Of a stretch of DNA of 10,279 nt, positions 1 to 6,748 are shown piece after piece. Made by a program: the position numbers and the translations under genes. Positions within the stretch are counted from its first letter, which is position 1. The number at the start of each line of letters is the position of its first letter. The notes below the pieces were generated by a model that ran no database searches, had not been told where the DNA came from, and worked only from the letters and a program-made list of their open reading frames with translations. Origin of the DNA: Bacillota bacterium (lineage in GTDB: Bacteria > Bacillota > Clostridia > Clostridiales > Clostridiaceae); assembly GCA_023399035.1 (NCBI GenBank), contig JAEWQX010000063.1:1-10279 (forward strand). Direction: 5' to 3'.

Positions 1-567
1 ATAAGTAACATAGATGCATTAAGAAATCTATATAAAAATGATTCATATTTAGAAACTGTAGTAACTTGGAACAAGCTATATAAAAAGAGTTTATTTGATG
101 GAATACAATTTCCAGAAGGTAAATTAAATGAAGATGAATTTACTACTCATAAATTATTATATAAATCTAAAAAAGTAGTGTTAGTTGATAAAAAACTATA
201 CTATTACAGAAAAACACCAGACAGCATTACCAACAGCAAAGTAACTATAAAGAGATTAGATAAACTGGAGGCAGTTAAAGAACGCATGAATTTTTTTGAA
301 AATACAGGAAATAGGGAGCTATATGAAAAGACTTTAGTTAGATATGGGGATTTATTGAGGGGCAGCTTTCTCATGTGCAAGTATCTAATAGATAATAATG
401 AGCAGATCTTAAGTGATATAGATAATGAATATAAGAGGATGTTTAAGCAATATGTAAATAATAAATATCTATCATTTGAAAAAAAGATTCTTGGATTCAT
501 TTTCTATTTTAATCCAGATTTATGTTCTAATATACAAAAAATGAGGGGCAAGTTAAGATCAATTTAA
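1..567 (+). CDS. Glycosyltransferase family 2, C-terminal part (5' end outside window)
   Basis: The frame is open from the first base to the TAA at 565-567, giving 188 residues of a gene whose start and donor-binding half lie upstream. The visible part matches the acceptor side of EpsJ/EpsE-like GT2 enzymes: WNKLY (residues 23-27 of the fragment), FPEGKLNEDE (37-46) with the Glu-Asp pair usually serving as catalytic base, then LYYYR (66-70) and DSIT (74-77). The remaining ~110 residues are a basic, helical tail without clear membrane segments. Such enzymes transfer a sugar from a nucleotide donor to a lipid-linked acceptor at the inner face of the membrane. The next gene, a flippase, begins 42 bases later, so it belongs to the same polysaccharide operon. 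The GTG at 178 is internal to the conserved region and is not a real start. Donor and acceptor sugars cannot be told. Confidence 0.88.
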   Translation: MSNIDALRNLYKNDSYLETVVTWNKLYKKSLFDGIQFPEGKLNEDEFTTHKLLYKSKKVVLVDKKLYYYRKTPDSITNSKVTIKRLDKLEAVKERMNFFENTGNRELYEKTLVRYGDLLRGSFLMCKYLIDNNEQILSDIDNEYKRMFKQYVNNKYLSFEKKILGFIFYFNPDLCSNIQKMRGKLRSI

Positions 568-596
568 TCAGTTGAAATTTAAATAATAAAAGTATT

Positions 597-600
597 GGAG
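597..600 (+). promoter_or_regulatory. Shine-Dalgarno site of the flippase gene
   Basis: GGAG lies nine bases before the ATG at 610. A TTG codon at 595 in the same frame overlaps this SD, so it cannot use it. This decides the start in favour of ATG 610. Confidence 0.7.
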
Positions 601-609
601 CTAACAAAA

Positions 610-2145
610 ATGAAGGATAAACAATTAATAATAAACATGACTGCAAATATATTATCATTTGCTATTAACTTGGGGATTAATTTTATTTTTACTCCTTATT
701 TAATAAGAACAATAGGAAAAGAAGCATATAGTTTTTTTCCATTAGCCAATAATTTTATTGGATATGTTGAGATAATCAGTGTGGCATTAAATTCAATGGC
801 AAGCAGATTCATAACAATAAAAATACATGAAAAGAATATTAATGATGCTAATAAGTACTTTAATTCAGTTTTAACAAGCAATATAGTCTTATCATTAATT
901 CTGGTCGTTCCAGCTTCATTGTTTGTAGTTTTCATAGATAAAATATTAAATGTACCAGAAGGAATAATTGGAGATGTTAAATGCTTATTTGCTTTTGTAT
1001 TTTTAGGGATGATACTTAACATCTTAACATCAGTATTTGGAGTAGCCACTTTTACGAAAAATAGGTTGGATTTATCATCAAGAAGAAAGATTGACTCAAA
1101 TATCATAAAAGTAGCTTTATTAATTATATTATTTTCATGTTTCAGAGCTAATGTAGCTTATATTGCAATTGCTAATCTGGCAGTATCCGTATTTATAATA
1201 CTAACCAATATACATTATACAAACAAGTTGATGCCAGAAGTCAGCTTAAACAAAAAGTATTTTGATTTAAGCTGTGTTAAAGAATTACTATCTTCAGGAA
1301 TATGGAATTCTGTAAACAGGTTAAGTGTGGTTTTGCTTACAGGACTGGATATATTAATAGCTAATATATTTCTAAGTGTATCAGCAGCAGGGGAATATTC
1401 AATAGTAAAGACGGTTCCTAATTTTATACAGCAGCTTGTTATCATGCTTGTAGGGGTATTTGTACCACAATTTACAATATTATATGCTCAGAAACGGAAT
1501 AATGAATTTTTAGATTGTATTAATCAGTCAATAAAGTTTATGGGTTTGGTAATGACAATACCAATATCATTTTTAATTGTATTTGGAGATACTTTTTTTA
1601 GTTTATGGGTTCCAAGTGAAAATGCCTCAAGATTATATTTGTTATCCAATTTAACCATTATACCGATGATTGTAACAGGTAGTATCAATACAATTTTTAA
1701 TGTCTATACTGTTGTTAATAAGCTTAAGGTTCCAGCTCTGGTACTTCTATTAACTGGTATATTAAAAACTTCTATAGTATTCATACTGATAAAATTGACA
1801 GATTGGGGAATTTTAATAATCCCACTAACATCTTTCTGTATTGATCTTTTAACTAATTTAATTTTCACACCTATATATTCAGCTAGATGTTTAAATATAA
1901 AATGGAATACATTTTATAAAGCAATTGCAAGAGGATGCATATGTTCTGTAACCATGATGCTAGTATGTTTCTTAATAAAATTTAATATGAACGTAGACAG
2001 CTGGATTGAATTATTATTTGCAGGAGCAGTTAGTTCTATAATTTCATTGGGAATTAACATATTTATTGTATTTAATCAGAACGAAAGAAAAACAATTATA
2101 GAAAATTTTATGGGCTTTTTACCAAGCAAAAAATATAGTAATTAA
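610..2145 (+). CDS. Wzx-type polysaccharide flippase (oligosaccharide translocase)
   Basis: This is an integral membrane protein of 511 residues, a usual length for Wzx/RfbX-type members of the MOP (MATE-like) exporter superfamily. It begins with a positively charged MKDK and a first helix containing a TPYLIRTIG-like segment (residues 28-36), typical of the family N-terminus. Roughly 12-14 hydrophobic segments follow, for example about 88-109, 125-145, 167-198, 270-288, 319-335, 376-406 and 450-487. The amphipathic stretch NSVNRL (223-228) before a helix is also typical. The expected role is to flip undecaprenyl-diphosphate-linked repeat units from the cytoplasmic to the outer face of the membrane. 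The gene sits between a GT2 gene and the tyrosine kinase gene, all close together, indicating one operon. The start is ATG 610, set by the GGAG at 597-600; a TTG at 595 would add five residues but overlaps the SD. The substrate is unknown. Confidence 0.9.
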   Translation: MKDKQLIINMTANILSFAINLGINFIFTPYLIRTIGKEAYSFFPLANNFIGYVEIISVALNSMASRFITIKIHEKNINDANKYFNSVLTSNIVLSLILVVPASLFVVFIDKILNVPEGIIGDVKCLFAFVFLGMILNILTSVFGVATFTKNRLDLSSRRKIDSNIIKVALLIILFSCFRANVAYIAIANLAVSVFIILTNIHYTNKLMPEVSLNKKYFDLSCVKELLSSGIWNSVNRLSVVLLTGLDILIANIFLSVSAAGEYSIVKTVPNFIQQLVIMLVGVFVPQFTILYAQKRNNEFLDCINQSIKFMGLVMTIPISFLIVFGDTFFSLWVPSENASRLYLLSNLTIIPMIVTGSINTIFNVYTVVNKLKVPALVLLLTGILKTSIVFILIKLTDWGILIIPLTSFCIDLLTNLIFTPIYSARCLNIKWNTFYKAIARGCICSVTMMLVCFLIKFNMNVDSWIELLFAGAVSSIISLGINIFIVFNQNERKTIIENFMGFLPSKKYSN

Positions 2146-2182
2146 TCTTAATATTTAATTTTGAATAAAAGGAGAGATACAG

Positions 2183-2845
2183 GTGTTTCTATCACAAAAA
2201 ATTAAAGATTCTATAACTTTGGAATCATATAAAACACTCAGAACTAATATAGAACATTTAATTCTAGGTTCACATACCAAGACTATATTAGTAACAAGTT
2301 CAAATACGAAAGAAGGAAAATCAACTATCTGTGAAAATATGGCGTTATCATTTTCTCAAAATAATAAAAAAGTACTTTTAATAGATTGTGATTTGAGAAA
2401 ATTATCATCATATAAGCATTTAAATAAGATAAATGAATCTGGAGTTAGTGATGTGCTATTAGGTAAGAAAAAATTAAAGGAAATTATTAAATCGTATAGT
2501 GAATCATTAGATATTATATCCTCAGGAAAAGTTCCAACTAACCCAGTAGAATTATTGTCATCCAAAGCTATGGATGATTTATTAAATCAAGTAAGAGATA
2601 TGTATGATCTGATATTGATTGATAGTCCATCAATTAAATTAGTAACAGATGCGTTAATATTAGCAACTAAATCAGATGGTACACTTTTTGTAGTAAATAA
2701 AGAGAATACTCAAAAAAACTCAGCAAAACAGGCTAAAAAACTTTTGGATAATGTAGGTGCTAATATAATAGGATGTGTTTTGAATGGAGCAGAAGGACCT
2801 TCCAAAAAAGAATATAAAAGCTATTTCAATAAAAAAATAAATTAG
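2183..2845 (+). CDS. CpsD/CapB-like bacterial tyrosine kinase (BY-kinase)
   Basis: This is a 220-residue soluble P-loop ATPase of the CpsD/CapB/YwqD family, which with a membrane adaptor (CpsC/CapA type) controls polysaccharide polymerisation and chain length by autophosphorylation. Visible motifs are the ESYKTLRTNI segment (14-23), Walker A ending EGKST (44-48), Walker A' VLLIDCDLR (64-72), a GKVPTNPVELL segment (115-125) characteristic of the family, and Walker B LILIDSP (143-149). The C-terminus holds only two close tyrosines, Y211 and Y214, in a basic tail; many family members have a longer tyrosine cluster. The family's EX2RX2R oligomer motif reads E14-x2-K17-x2-R20, with Lys at the first Arg. 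The start is GTG 2183, with GGAG at 2171-2174 eight bases upstream. No adaptor gene is visible, so it is presumably upstream. A MinD/ParA-like role is less likely given the family motifs. Confidence 0.9.
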   Translation: MFLSQKIKDSITLESYKTLRTNIEHLILGSHTKTILVTSSNTKEGKSTICENMALSFSQNNKKVLLIDCDLRKLSSYKHLNKINESGVSDVLLGKKKLKEIIKSYSESLDIISSGKVPTNPVELLSSKAMDDLLNQVRDMYDLILIDSPSIKLVTDALILATKSDGTLFVVNKENTQKNSAKQAKKLLDNVGANIIGCVLNGAEGPSKKEYKSYFNKKIN

Positions 2846-2878
2846 GATACTTTATAAAAAGTATATTGGTGAAGATGA

Positions 2879-3700
2879 ATGAAATCAAAAATTACAATAT
2901 TAATAGCAGGCATCCTTATTATAATAATCACAATATTAATGATAGATGTAAACGGAAAAAGAAATAGTGGACAGACTAATGAAAGTGATCAATGGAGTCT
3001 AGTTTGGAGTGATGAGTTTAATGGAGATAGTATAAATGAAGATAATTGGAGCTTTGATATTGGTGGAGGCGGATGGGGAAATAAAGAATTGGAATATTAT
3101 ACAGACAGAAAAGATAATGTGAGAACTGAAGATGGAAATCTGATTATTGAAGCTAAAAAAGAGCAGATATATGATTATAATTATACTTCTGCACGATTAA
3201 CTACAAAAAATCTGCAGACATTTACGTATGGAAAGATAGAAGCAAGAATTCGCTTGCCTAAAGAACAGGGATTATGGCCGGCCTTTTGGATGGTTGGATG
3301 TGATAAAGATACTATTGACTGGCCTAAATGTGGTGAAATAGATATTATGGAGCAGATAAATAAAGAAAATTTGATTTATGGAAGTGCGCATTATTTTATT
3401 GATGACAGCACATTAAACTTTCATAAACAGGATACTAAATCCAAAAGTCAGATAGACGTTACTGATTATCATACTTATTCAATTGAATGGGATGATAAAA
3501 AAATACAATGGTTTGTTGATGATATAAAATATTATGAAATTGATATAACTGATAAAGAAGCATTCCATAAACCATTTTATATGATGCTTAATCTAGCTAT
3601 TGGAGGAAAGTGGCCAGGAGATCCGGATGAAACAACTAATTTACCAGCAAAAATGTATGTTGATTATATTAGGGTATATAAAAATAATAATATGCAATAG
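2879..3700 (+). CDS. Membrane-anchored GH16 endo-beta-glucanase, laminarinase type
   Basis: The 273-residue protein has one N-terminal hydrophobic segment (about 5-22) after a basic start, then a GH16 jelly-roll from about residue 39. No lipobox Cys and no obvious signal-peptidase site are seen, so it is probably anchored outside the cell by an uncleaved segment. The catalytic signature EIDIME gives E153 as nucleophile, D155 as helper and E158 as acid/base. GGGGWGNKELEYYT (62-75) and WPAFWM (133-138) are typical of beta-1,3-glucanases (laminarinases), and the domain ends with the usual YVDYIRVY near the C-terminus. The family cleaves internal beta-1,3 (or mixed-linkage) glucan bonds by a retaining mechanism. 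Lying inside a polysaccharide operon, it may trim or release the polymer made by its neighbours. The start ATG 2879 has GGTGA at 2868-2872; an overlapping ATG at 2875 is out of frame. The exact substrate is inferred. Confidence 0.9.
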   Translation: MKSKITILIAGILIIIITILMIDVNGKRNSGQTNESDQWSLVWSDEFNGDSINEDNWSFDIGGGGWGNKELEYYTDRKDNVRTEDGNLIIEAKKEQIYDYNYTSARLTTKNLQTFTYGKIEARIRLPKEQGLWPAFWMVGCDKDTIDWPKCGEIDIMEQINKENLIYGSAHYFIDDSTLNFHKQDTKSKSQIDVTDYHTYSIEWDDKKIQWFVDDIKYYEIDITDKEAFHKPFYMMLNLAIGGKWPGDPDETTNLPAKMYVDYIRVYKNNNMQ

Positions 3701-3787
3701 TATAAAATCTATAAATATAAATTTGGGGAATAATGAATGATAATTCTTTTGTTATTTAATATTTTAGAATAGAAAGAAGGGGAATTT

Positions 3788-4450
3788 GTGCAGCAGGCTT
3801 ACTTTAAGAAAGGGGAGGAAAATTACACTAGAAGTACAAAAGCGATAAAACGATATGAATTTATCAAAAGGTTAATTGATATAATTTGCTCGCTTACAGC
3901 AATAATACTACTACTTCCATTATTTGCTATAGTGGGAATTGCAATCAAATTAGAGTCAAAAGGTCCTATTATATTTGCTCAAGATAGAGTGGGTTATAAA
4001 GGAGATAAATTCAAGATGTATAAATTACGATCTATGGTACAAAATGCAGAGGAATTGAAAGAAAAGCTAAATTCAAAAAATGAAATGGATGGACCTATGT
4101 TTAAGATGAAAGATGATCCTAGAATAACCAAGGTAGGAAAAATAATAAGGAAAACTAGTATAGATGAATTACCACAATTGTTTAATATATTGAAAGGAGA
4201 TATGAGTTTAGTAGGACCAAGGCCATCATTACCAAAAGAAGTAGATGAATTTCAGCCATGGATGTTGGAAAGATTATCCGTAAAACCAGGTTTAACATGT
4301 TATTGGCAGGTAAGTGGAAGAAATGATATTGATTTTATCAATTGGATGAAGCTTGATATAAAATATGTAGAGGAAAGAAGTACTCTACTTGATTTAAAAC
4401 TTATCTGTAAGACATTTTTTATTCTTTTTGGAGATGAACATGCTAGATAG
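3788..4450 (+). CDS. Initiating phosphoglycosyl transferase (small bacterial sugar transferase)
   Basis: The 220-residue protein is a monotopic phosphoglycosyl transferase of the PglC/WbaP-core type. It transfers a sugar-1-phosphate from a UDP-sugar to undecaprenyl phosphate, the first committed step of repeat-unit assembly at the inner leaflet. A basic N-terminal tail leads to KRLIDIICS and a re-entrant hydrophobic helix with Pro44 (about 29-55). Then follow GPIIFAQDRVG (59-69), FKMYKLRSM (75-83), DPRITKVGKIIR (110-121), SIDELPQ (124-130) with the catalytic Asp126-Glu127 dyad, a GDMSLVGPRP segment and a KPGLTCYWQVSGR segment near the C-terminus. It lacks the extra N-terminal membrane domain of the long WbaP/WcaJ type. 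The start is GTG 3788 behind an AAGGGGA SD (3777-3783). It is followed by a GT26 gene, a plausible second-step partner. Whether the first sugar is Glc, Gal, GlcNAc or other is not decided by sequence reading. Confidence 0.92.
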   Translation: MQQAYFKKGEENYTRSTKAIKRYEFIKRLIDIICSLTAIILLLPLFAIVGIAIKLESKGPIIFAQDRVGYKGDKFKMYKLRSMVQNAEELKEKLNSKNEMDGPMFKMKDDPRITKVGKIIRKTSIDELPQLFNILKGDMSLVGPRPSLPKEVDEFQPWMLERLSVKPGLTCYWQVSGRNDIDFINWMKLDIKYVEERSTLLDLKLICKTFFILFGDEHAR

Positions 4451-4457
4451 ATTAAAA

Positions 4458-4492
4458 TAAAAAATAATTTTATTTAATTAAATTATTTTTTA
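4458..4492 (+). terminator. All-AT 13-bp hairpin between the PGT and GT26 genes
   Basis: Positions 4458-4470 and 4480-4492 are exact reverse complements (13 bp) with a 9-base loop, and contain no G or C at all. The 3' arm ends in six T residues, like a weak intrinsic terminator, and the next SD (4496-4505) follows at once. It may lower downstream expression or act as an mRNA processing or stability element. A full stop is unlikely with an all-AT stem, and no clear new promoter follows. Confidence 0.4.
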
Positions 4493-4515
4493 CTTAAAGG
4501 AAAGGCATTTAAATT

Positions 4516-5253
4516 ATGAAGGAAAATTTTTTGGAAATATGTGTAGATTTAGTAGATGAAAAAGAAGCTATTGATTATATAAAAGATTATTTTTATAGTA
4601 ATCACATTAATACAATTTATTTTTTAAATGCTCATTGCTATAATGTCTCTCAAAAAAATAGTGAATATAGAGAAGCACTAAATAAAGCAACCCTATTACT
4701 TATTGATGGAATTGGAATTAAATTGGGTATGAAAATTTGTAAAATGTCAGAATCACAAAATATGAATGGAACTGATTTCATACCAAAGGTTATTGATTTA
4801 GCGAGTAATTTGCATAAAAGAATTTATTTACTGGGTGGTAAACCTGGAGTAGTAGATAAAGCAGAAGAAATGATAAAGAAGAAGTATATAGGATGCAAGA
4901 TAGTAGGAAAGAGAGATGGGTACTTCTCAGACGAATATGACAAAGAAATTATAAAAGATATAATAAAAAAGAAAACAGACATGTTGATAGTTGGAATGGG
5001 GGTTCCGAAGCAAGAGCTATGGATTGAAAGAAATAAGAAATATTTAGAGAATGTAAAAGTAGTAATCGCAGGAGGAGCTATCTTAGATTTTATTTCTGGA
5101 AGTATAAAGAGAGCACCAAAGTTTATGAGGATGCTTAATTTGGAATGGTTATATAGATTATATAAAGAACCTAGAAGATTATTTAAAAGATACATAATAG
5201 GAAATTTTCTATTTTTTTATTATGTAAAACTAAGAAAAAGAAATTATATATGA
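4516..5253 (+). CDS. WecG/TagA/CpsF family (GT26) glycosyltransferase
   Basis: The 245-residue protein covers the full family length. Family features are FLNAHCYN (36-43), LLLIDGIGIKLG (60-71) with the conserved Asp64, NGTDFIPKV (83-91), RIYLLGGKPG (101-110), GKRDGYF (130-136) and VGMGVPKQELWI (158-169) with conserved Gln165. The tail is basic and aromatic (KEPRRLFKRYIIGNF region), probably for membrane association. Characterised members add ManNAc (TagA, wall teichoic acid) or ManNAcA (WecG, enterobacterial common antigen) to undecaprenyl-PP-GlcNAc; others in capsule loci use other sugars. Following directly after the initiating phosphoglycosyl transferase, it probably adds the second sugar of the repeat unit. 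The SD AAAGGAAAGG (4496-4505) precedes ATG 4516. It is less likely to be a teichoic-acid TagA, because the operon is of exopolysaccharide type and no other teichoic genes are seen. Confidence 0.9.
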   Translation: MKENFLEICVDLVDEKEAIDYIKDYFYSNHINTIYFLNAHCYNVSQKNSEYREALNKATLLLIDGIGIKLGMKICKMSESQNMNGTDFIPKVIDLASNLHKRIYLLGGKPGVVDKAEEMIKKKYIGCKIVGKRDGYFSDEYDKEIIKDIIKKKTDMLIVGMGVPKQELWIERNKKYLENVKVVIAGGAILDFISGSIKRAPKFMRMLNLEWLYRLYKEPRRLFKRYIIGNFLFFYYVKLRKRNYI

Positions 5254-5294
5254 AAAACGCTTTAACTTAAGAATATAATGGAGAGTGAAATTTT

Positions 5295-6173
5295 ATGAGA
5301 AAAAAAATTAGAAAAGCAGTTATTCCAGCAGCAGGTTTAGGAACAAGATTCTTACCAGCTACAAAAGCGCAGCCTAAGGAGATGTTACCTATTGTTGATA
5401 AACCCACAATTCAGTATATTATAGAAGAAGCAGTTGCTTCTGGAATAGAAGAAATTTTAATTATTACAGGAAGAAATAAAAAATGTATAGAGGATCACTT
5501 TGATAAATCTGTTGAGCTTGAAATGCAATTAAAAGAAGCAGAAAAAATGGAATTATTGGAGACTGTAAAATCAATATCTAATTTAGCAGATATATATTAT
5601 ATAAGACAAAAAGAGCCTAAAGGTTTAGGACATGCAATAGGCTGTGCCAAAGCCTTTATAGGAGATGAACCTTTTGCAATATTGCTAGGTGATGATATTG
5701 TATATAGTCCCGAAAAACCATGCTTAAAGCAACTAATTGAATGCTTTGATGAATATCAGGCAAGTGTATTGGGGGTTCAAAGCATTGATAGAAATAATGT
5801 GGATAAGTATGGTATAGTTGATGGAATAAATATAGACAGTAAAGTATGCAAGGTAAAAGGATTAATCGAGAAACCTTCAATTGAGGATGCACCTTCTAAT
5901 ACAGCAATTTTAGGAAGATATATTGTTACACCTAAAATTTTTAAAATATTAGAGAATACTAAACCAGGCAAAGGAAATGAAATACAGCTTACAGATGCTC
6001 TTATCGAGTTAAGTAAACAAGAAGCTATTTATGCATATAATTTTGATGGTAAAAGGTATGATGTTGGTGACAAATTAGGATTTTTACAAGCAACAGTAGA
6101 GTTTGCCTTGAGAGAGCCAAATCTTAGAGATGAATTTGTTGAATATTTAAAAAATACAATAACAAAGCTATAA
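5295..6173 (+). CDS. galU: UTP--glucose-1-phosphate uridylyltransferase
   Basis: This cytosolic nucleotidyltransferase makes UDP-glucose from UTP and glucose-1-phosphate. The 292 residues match the usual GalU/GtaB length. Motifs in order are AAGLGTRFLPATKAQPKEM (12-30), the nucleotide-binding signature; GLGHAIGCAK (110-119); the metal-binding GDD (132-134); a GLIEKP loop (189-194) with Lys193 for the sugar phosphate; EIQLTDA (229-235); and RYDVGDKLGF (254-263). It ends the polysaccharide operon, 41 bases after the GT26 gene, and is followed closely by a strong terminator. UDP-glucose may feed the initiating transferase or the upstream glycosyltransferases, directly or after conversion to UDP-galactose or UDP-glucuronate. 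The GGAGAG SD at 5280-5285 fits ATG 5295. Clostridia often carry a second galU elsewhere, so this copy may be dedicated to the polymer (inference). Confidence 0.96.
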   Translation: MRKKIRKAVIPAAGLGTRFLPATKAQPKEMLPIVDKPTIQYIIEEAVASGIEEILIITGRNKKCIEDHFDKSVELEMQLKEAEKMELLETVKSISNLADIYYIRQKEPKGLGHAIGCAKAFIGDEPFAILLGDDIVYSPEKPCLKQLIECFDEYQASVLGVQSIDRNNVDKYGIVDGINIDSKVCKVKGLIEKPSIEDAPSNTAILGRYIVTPKIFKILENTKPGKGNEIQLTDALIELSKQEAIYAYNFDGKRYDVGDKLGFLQATVEFALREPNLRDEFVEYLKNTITKL

Positions 6174-6220
6174 GATATAGGATTTAATGAATCGATATAA
6201 TAAAATTTTATACATTCATG

Positions 6221-6251
6221 AAAGGAGTCGGAATAATAGGACTCCTTTTTT
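6221..6251 (+). terminator. Intrinsic terminator of the polysaccharide operon
   Basis: Positions 6221-6229 (AAAGGAGTC) pair perfectly with 6240-6248 (GACTCCTTT) around a 10-base loop, and a run of T follows (6246-6251). It stands 47 bases after the galU stop codon and should end the operon transcript. Confidence 0.9.
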
Positions 6252-6361
6252 ATGATGCAATTTAAAGTATTATAAATACTATATTATTTTGGGGCATATA
6301 ATAACAGAATCCATTATACTATTATATTATTTTTATTAAATTTAGGTATATTCTTGTAGTC

Positions 6362-6391
6362 TTAGAGTAAAATATAATAAATTCACTCTAA
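6362..6391 (+). promoter_or_regulatory. Inverted repeat framing a possible -10 box
   Basis: TTAGAGT (6362-6368) and ACTCTAA (6385-6391) form a 7-bp inverted repeat with a 16-base spacer, and the spacer contains a perfect TATAAT (6373-6378). This is a common layout for an operator around a promoter. No convincing -35 box is seen about 17 bases upstream, and TATAAT is frequent in such AT-rich DNA. A second TATAAT lies at 6429-6434, closer to the small ORF and also without a good -35 at normal spacing. Confidence 0.3.
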
Positions 6392-6473
6392 ATTTATACG
6401 TTTACTTTATGTTTTGCTGTAGTTATTATATAATCAAAGGAAATAAAAGTAATAAATTTGATAAAAAGGGTAA

Positions 6474-6481
6474 GAGGGTGG
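6474..6481 (+). promoter_or_regulatory. Shine-Dalgarno site before the 26-codon ORF
   Basis: GAGGGTGG lies 4-8 bases before ATG 6486, as good as or better than the SD sites of the confirmed genes here. It is the main reason to take the small ORF seriously. Confidence 0.5.
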
Positions 6482-6485
6482 TGTT

Positions 6486-6566
6486 ATGCTATTAGGTATA
6501 GGTATATATTTAGTATTAATATTTATAATTATATATTTTTTTTATAACTCACATAAAAAATGGTAA
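6486..6566 (+). CDS. Possible 26-aa single-span membrane microprotein
   Basis: ATG 6486 opens a 26-codon frame ending in TAA (6564-6566). The peptide starts MLLGIGIYLV, continues as an almost unbroken hydrophobic helix rich in Ile, Leu, Phe and Tyr, and ends in a short polar/basic tail, NSHKKW. This shape is shared by small accessory subunits (KdpF- or CydX-like), small membrane regulators and type I toxins, but no specific family was recognised. Support comes from the strong SD at 6474-6481, a possible upstream promoter, and a terminator about 100 bases downstream, together a complete mini-transcription unit. Against it, AT-rich DNA readily encodes Ile/Leu/Phe/Tyr runs by chance. An antisense RNA, expected for a type I toxin, was not identified. 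Confidence 0.4.
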   Translation: MLLGIGIYLVLIFIIIYFFYNSHKKW

Positions 6567-6662
6567 CAAAAAATTAAATTTGATATATTATAAACCTTAT
6601 AGTAATTATATATATTTTTTAATCTAAATATATTTGATAGGGCCTATGTACATTAAAATAAA

Positions 6663-6694
6663 AGAATTGCTAAAATGATACATTTAGCAATTCT
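6663..6694. terminator. Bidirectional hairpin terminator
   Basis: Positions 6663-6674 (AGAATTGCTAAA) pair perfectly with 6683-6694 over 12 bp with an 8-base loop. An alternative fold with one bulged A extends the stem to a 3-base loop. On the + strand a T-rich stretch (6697-6705) follows. On the - strand the complement of 6653-6662 is also T-rich. It can therefore end the GH2 transcript, 54 bases after its stop codon, and also any rightward transcript of the small ORF. Confidence 0.8.
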
Positions 6695-6748
6695 CATATT
6701 TTTATATAGTAAAGTCTGAATTTATATTATCTATAAATTTAGTAATTA

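Larger units (their letters stand above)
6174..6748. other. Intergenic region between galU and the GH2 gene
   Basis: This 575-base, very AT-rich gap separates two convergent units. It contains the operon terminator (6221-6251), an inverted repeat flanking a TATAAT (6362-6391), a short hydrophobic ORF with good SD (6486-6566), and a bidirectional hairpin terminator (6663-6694). No tRNA, CRISPR repeat, insertion sequence or larger coding frame was seen by eye. A non-coding RNA cannot be excluded. Confidence 0.7.

Noticed and set aside
178..567. A separate 129-aa gene beginning with GTG at 178
   Set aside because: The same frame is open back to base 1, and the upstream residues carry GT2 motifs (WNKLY, EDE). 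It is the inner part of the truncated glycosyltransferase.
696..1106. A 136-aa - strand frame opposite the flippase gene
   Set aside because: It is an antisense reading of a confident membrane-protein gene, with no SD or recognisable domain.
3701..3787. Possible internal promoter between the GH16 and PGT genes
   Set aside because: The 87-base gap has AT-rich stretches and a 5-bp ATTCT/AGAAT repeat, but no -35/-10 pair at normal spacing. It is too weak to call.
4824..5195. A 123-aa - strand frame opposite the GT26 gene
   Set aside because: It is entirely inside a conserved gene on the other strand, and its composition is what the complement of AT-rich codons gives.
6637..6647. ATAGG-G-CCTAT small palindrome
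   Set aside because: An 11-base odd-centred palindrome on its own is not significant, and it has no second copy nearby.
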